This document shows positions 60,621 to 64,000 of a stretch of DNA of 64,000 bases, piece after piece. The notes under the pieces were generated by a model. The model worked only from the letters and a program-made list of their open reading frames with translations. It had not been told where the DNA came from and made no database searches. The stretch is from NCBI GenBank assembly GCA_903822005.1, contig CAIJNL010000016.1, positions 61,184 through 125,183 of the forward strand, read 5' to 3'. Source of the DNA: an uncultured Nitrospiraceae bacterium. Lineage in GTDB: Bacteria > Nitrospirota > Thermodesulfovibrionia > Thermodesulfovibrionales > Dissulfurispiraceae. Numbering within the stretch: the stretch's first letter is position 1; every line of letters starts with the position of its first letter. The translations under genes and the position numbers were made by a program.

Positions 60621-60770
60621 TATTGAGTCACCTCCTTCCACGTCTGAAATAGTGCCAAAAAAAGAGATCTCTGCGAAACACTAGTATCAATTATTAACAC
60701 AGACGGCCAAAGTTGTCAAGAGCAAAATCAAGGCTGCTGAAAATATATGCAGCATTACGGCAGCAAGAAG

Positions 60771-62438
60771 TCAACGATACCATTCGCCGCTGTCCTTCGG
60801 CACATACCAGCGGATGAAGTCATAGGTTATCCCGAGGGGCGCTTTTTCTATGCCGCGGAACCTTTTATGTATCAGTGTTAGGGCGTCCGGGACATACAAA
60901 AATATGGTCGGCTGCTCTTCCGAGAGTATCTGGTGAATGCGCCGGTAAATCTGTTTCCTCTTCCCGATATCAAAGGTCTGCCTACCGGCAATAAGCAGCC
61001 GGTCGACCTCGGCATTGTTGTAGGATATGAAGTTGAATTCACCTTCCTTCGTCTTGGACGAATGCCAGATGTCAAAGAGGTCGGGATCGCGCGAGAGGCC
61101 CCAGCCCATGAGCACTGCCTCAAACCTCTTTTTATGGATGAACTCATGAAGCATGGCCTGCCATTCGAGCACCTTGATCTTCATCTCTATGCCGACACGT
61201 CTCAATTGTTCCTTCATTATCTGGGCCGCTTTTAGGCGGGCTTCATTGCCCTGATTAGTAATGACGGTAAATGAGAAGGTCCGGCCACCTTTTTCCAACA
61301 GACCATGCTGGTTCTTCACCCAACCGATGGAAGACAGGATTTCGGACGCCCGGGCCGGGTTGAAATCTATATCAGCCACATCGCTGTTATAGGCCCAGGA
61401 TTCGGGAGGGAAGGGACCTGTACAGGGAGCTCCATAGCCAAGAAGCACTCCCGCTATTATTTCCTTCTTGTTGATGGCATGACCGATTGCCCGACGGACC
61501 GTCTTGTCAGCGAATAGCGGGTGCAGGAGATTGAAGCCGAGATAAGTATATCCGAATGAGGGATAACGGAATTTCTGGAAATACTTGTTGAAGAAGTCGG
61601 AGCGGTCTACCTGCAGCTTGTACTGCGCCGGCGTCACAGATGAAAAATCAATGCCGCCGAATTTCAGTTCAAGGAATGTTGTGGCCGGGTCGGGGATGAT
61701 CCTGGCAATTATACGGTCTATCTTCGGCCTGCCTTCGAAATAGTTGTCAAAGGCATCCAGCACAATCTTCTGTCCCGTGACCCACTCTTTCAGCCGGTAC
61801 GGCCCGGTGCCGATCGGGTTGCGGCTCACGGCATCGGACGCAAGGTCTTTGCCCTCAAATATGTGTTTAGGGATTATTCCCATGCCCCAGGATTCGAGAG
61901 CGGGCGCATAAGGCTCCTTATAAGTCACGCGCACCGTATATTTGTTCGGGGTCTCGACATCCTTTACCGGACCGTAATTACTGCTGTAGGGCGTCGGAAC
62001 CTTGGGGTTTATCAGGGTTTGATAGGTGAAAAGCACATCCGCAGAGGTGAACTCTTCGCCGTCATGCCATTTAACGCCCTTCCGCAGGTGAAAGATGATG
62101 GTGAGCCCGTTGTCGCGTATGTCCCATGACTCAGCAAGATCGCCGATAGTCCTGATGTTTTTGTCGTATTTGGTGAGGCCGTTAAAGATATAGCCGCTGA
62201 TCTGGCCTGAGGCCGAATCGGAGGCGAGCATAGGCAGAAGCCGCTTTGCGTCAGCGCCGAAAGCTATGGTTATGGCATTCGGATATTTGACCTCAGGTTC
62301 TTTGGCGCATCCGGCAAGCATGAGAAGAATCAATGAAAATAAAATGATATAAGCTGACTTGCGGATATGCTTATGGATTGATAGACCGGGTTGCTGCTGA
62401 TTGAACGGGTAAAAAAGGTTTATAAATCTTTCGCGCAT
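60771..62438 (-). CDS. Peptide/solute ABC transporter substrate-binding lipoprotein (SBP family 5)
   Basis: 555 aa; lipobox MLAGC; LAESWDIRDNGLTIIFHLRKGVKWHDGEEFTSADVLFTYQTL. Confidence 0.93.
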   Translation of the reverse strand: MRERFINLFYPFNQQQPGLSIHKHIRKSAYIILFSLILLMLAGCAKEPEVKYPNAITIAFGADAKRLLPMLASDSASGQISGYIFNGLTKYDKNIRTIGDLAESWDIRDNGLTIIFHLRKGVKWHDGEEFTSADVLFTYQTLINPKVPTPYSSNYGPVKDVETPNKYTVRVTYKEPYAPALESWGMGIIPKHIFEGKDLASDAVSRNPIGTGPYRLKEWVTGQKIVLDAFDNYFEGRPKIDRIIARIIPDPATTFLELKFGGIDFSSVTPAQYKLQVDRSDFFNKYFQKFRYPSFGYTYLGFNLLHPLFADKTVRRAIGHAINKKEIIAGVLLGYGAPCTGPFPPESWAYNSDVADIDFNPARASEILSSIGWVKNQHGLLEKGGRTFSFTVITNQGNEARLKAAQIMKEQLRRVGIEMKIKVLEWQAMLHEFIHKKRFEAVLMGWGLSRDPDLFDIWHSSKTKEGEFNFISYNNAEVDRLLIAGRQTFDIGKRKQIYRRIHQILSEEQPTIFLYVPDALTLIHKRFRGIEKAPLGITYDFIRWYVPKDSGEWYR

Positions 62439-62469
62439 AAACCCCTTTACCCGTTAATCCATTTAATCG

Positions 62470-62796
62470 TTATTTTGCTGCGGGCTGCTGGGAAAGCGGC
62501 TGTGCCGGAAGCTGCTGCGGCGCCGCCGTACCCTGCTCGGACGGTATGTTCTTTATAATCGACGAAGAAGCCTTGCTCTGAGCCATGGTCAGAAACAGCG
62601 AGGTCAGCATGAAGAGAACTGCCGCCACTGTGGTCAGCTTATTTAAAAAAGTCGCCGCTCCCCTGCTGCCAAAAAGAGTCTGGCTCGATCCGCCGAATGC
62701 CGCGCCCATCTCCGCGCCTTTGCCGCTCTGGAGAAGAACGATGCATATCAGGAAAAAGCATACGAGCACATGAATTATAAGTAAAAAGATTGTCAC
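62470..62796 (-). CDS. secG: Preprotein translocase subunit SecG
   Basis: 108 aa; LLQSGKGAEMGAAFGGSSQTLFGSRGAATFLNKLTTVAAVLFMLTSL. Confidence 0.95.
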   Translation of the reverse strand: MTIFLLIIHVLVCFFLICIVLLQSGKGAEMGAAFGGSSQTLFGSRGAATFLNKLTTVAAVLFMLTSLFLTMAQSKASSSIIKNIPSEQGTAAPQQLPAQPLSQQPAAK

Positions 62797-62832
62797 TACT
62801 GCCTCCTATTGCCCGCAACCGGGCCTTCTGTT

Positions 62833-63582
62833 TTATTTATTATACTTGACGATTCTCGCGAAGCTGTCTGCCTTGAGGCTTGCGCCTCCGACGAGCGCGC
62901 CGTCGACGTCGGGGCAGGCCATGAGAGTGTCGATGCTTTCGGGGGTCACGCTGCCGCCGTAAAGGATGCGGGTTTCGTCTGCCGCCTTGCCATAAAGGTC
63001 TGCCAGTCTGGCGCGTACGAATTCGTGGGCCTCCTGGGCCTCGGCCGTAGTCGCTGTCTTGCCGGTGCCGATTGCCCAGACAGGCTCATAGGCCACAATG
63101 ATTCCATTATGCGGAATTTCCTTCAGGCCCGCCTGGATCTGTTTCTTCAATACATCAAAAGTTTTGCCTGCCTCTCTCTCGGCAAGAGTCTCTCCTATGC
63201 AGAAGATGACCTCAAGTCCAAAATTCCGGGCAGCGCCAATCTTCCTGTTAATAAGCTCGTCGGATTCTCCGAATATGGCCCGTCTCTCTGAATGTCCCAA
63301 TATGACATGAGTGCAGCCGATATCCGTAAGCATGGCCGGTGAGATCTCGCCAGTAAAGGCTCCTTTTTCCTCAAAATACATGTTCTGGGCAGCAAGGCTT
63401 ACGCTGGTTATTTTCAACAGATTCGCGACCGTGTGAAGTACCGTAAACGGAGGCGCGATTACGATATCGATTTCCTTTTCATTCCATACCAGTGGGATGA
63501 ACTGGTCAAGGAATGCCTGCGCGTCGTCCACCTTCTTGTTCATCTTCCAGTTTGCTGCTATTACCGGTTTTCTCATAGACAT
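62833..63582 (-). CDS. tpiA: Triosephosphate isomerase
   Basis: 249 aa; RKPVIAANWKMNKK, VILGHSERRAIFGE, VAYEPVWAIGTGKTAT, ILYGGSVTPESI. Confidence 0.97.
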   Translation of the reverse strand: MSMRKPVIAANWKMNKKVDDAQAFLDQFIPLVWNEKEIDIVIAPPFTVLHTVANLLKITSVSLAAQNMYFEEKGAFTGEISPAMLTDIGCTHVILGHSERRAIFGESDELINRKIGAARNFGLEVIFCIGETLAEREAGKTFDVLKKQIQAGLKEIPHNGIIVAYEPVWAIGTGKTATTAEAQEAHEFVRARLADLYGKAADETRILYGGSVTPESIDTLMACPDVDGALVGGASLKADSFARIVKYNK

Positions 63583-63707
63583 ATAATTTATTGCAAAAAG
63601 GGGCGATTAGTCAAGGAGAGAGGGGCTAAATTCAGGATTTATATTGAACTGAGGTGATATAATAAAACAACGATTGCAATGCAGAAAGGTGTGAACAGGA
63701 GGTTTTT

Positions 63708-63947
63708 ATGAAAACAGCGACTTCCGAACTTGCAGAGAAGATCAAGGCGTTACCGGATGTTGATAAGGTTAAACTTGTGGATAGTATATTACTGCAACTT
63801 GATAAGCCTGACCCTGAAATTGACCGCATTTGGGCTGATGAGGCACGCAAACGCTGGCAGGTGTCACGTCCCAGGTATTTGGTACCAGTTCAATCCCAGG
63901 TAATGGAGACCACCATTGTTAGTATATTATTGCTTCCTTATTTTTAA
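63708..63947 (+). pseudogene. Putative addiction-module antitoxin (TIGR02574-like), C-terminus apparently replaced after codon ~50
   Basis: EKIKALPDVDKVKLVDSILLQLDKPDPEIDRIWADEARKRW is typical; the remaining QVSRPRYLVPVQSQVMETTIVSILLLPYF is not. Confidence 0.6.
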
Positions 63948-64000
63948 GTCAACGTTTTTGACCTCAATTTTCCCTTTCAGTCTGTAGCTTCTTCCCTTGA

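Overview
The window looks like bacterial chromosome of moderate-to-high GC with dense, operon-like gene order. Family content suggests an anaerobic or microaerophilic Nitrospirota- or Deltaproteobacteria-like organism, but this is inference because no 16S rRNA is present. Recognisable core genes include the relA/spoT C-terminus (cut by the window start), HU, nth, ruvCAB, queH, queA, phoH, a pgpH-like HD gene, ybeY, mtgA, typA, pilD, recG, nusA, rimP, secG and tpiA. Other loci include two HlyD-type ABC export loci, tpx plus an Fe/Mn superoxide dismutase, a 2-oxoacid:ferredoxin oxidoreductase (korAB), signalling proteins (PocR/PAS hybrid kinase, GGDEF, degenerate HD-GYP), two J-domain proteins, a hicBA module and one tRNA-Leu(UAG). 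I did not find a clear new defence or biosynthetic system, and there is no CRISPR array. The most interesting non-coding signal is a compound repeat in the ~830-bp gene-free region at 34.35-35.17 kb. It contains two 137-nt elements with imperfect terminal inverted repeats, offset by exactly 337 bp, and pieces of it recur inverted at 20.89-20.97 kb. Other leads are a C-to-H substitution in the Nth Fe-S motif, a split twin-ATPase exporter with complementary motif defects, a degenerate HD-GYP protein, a J-domain protein with MshEN-like repeats, duplicated terminators bracketing a two-gene cassette, and an apparently truncated antitoxin at the right edge.
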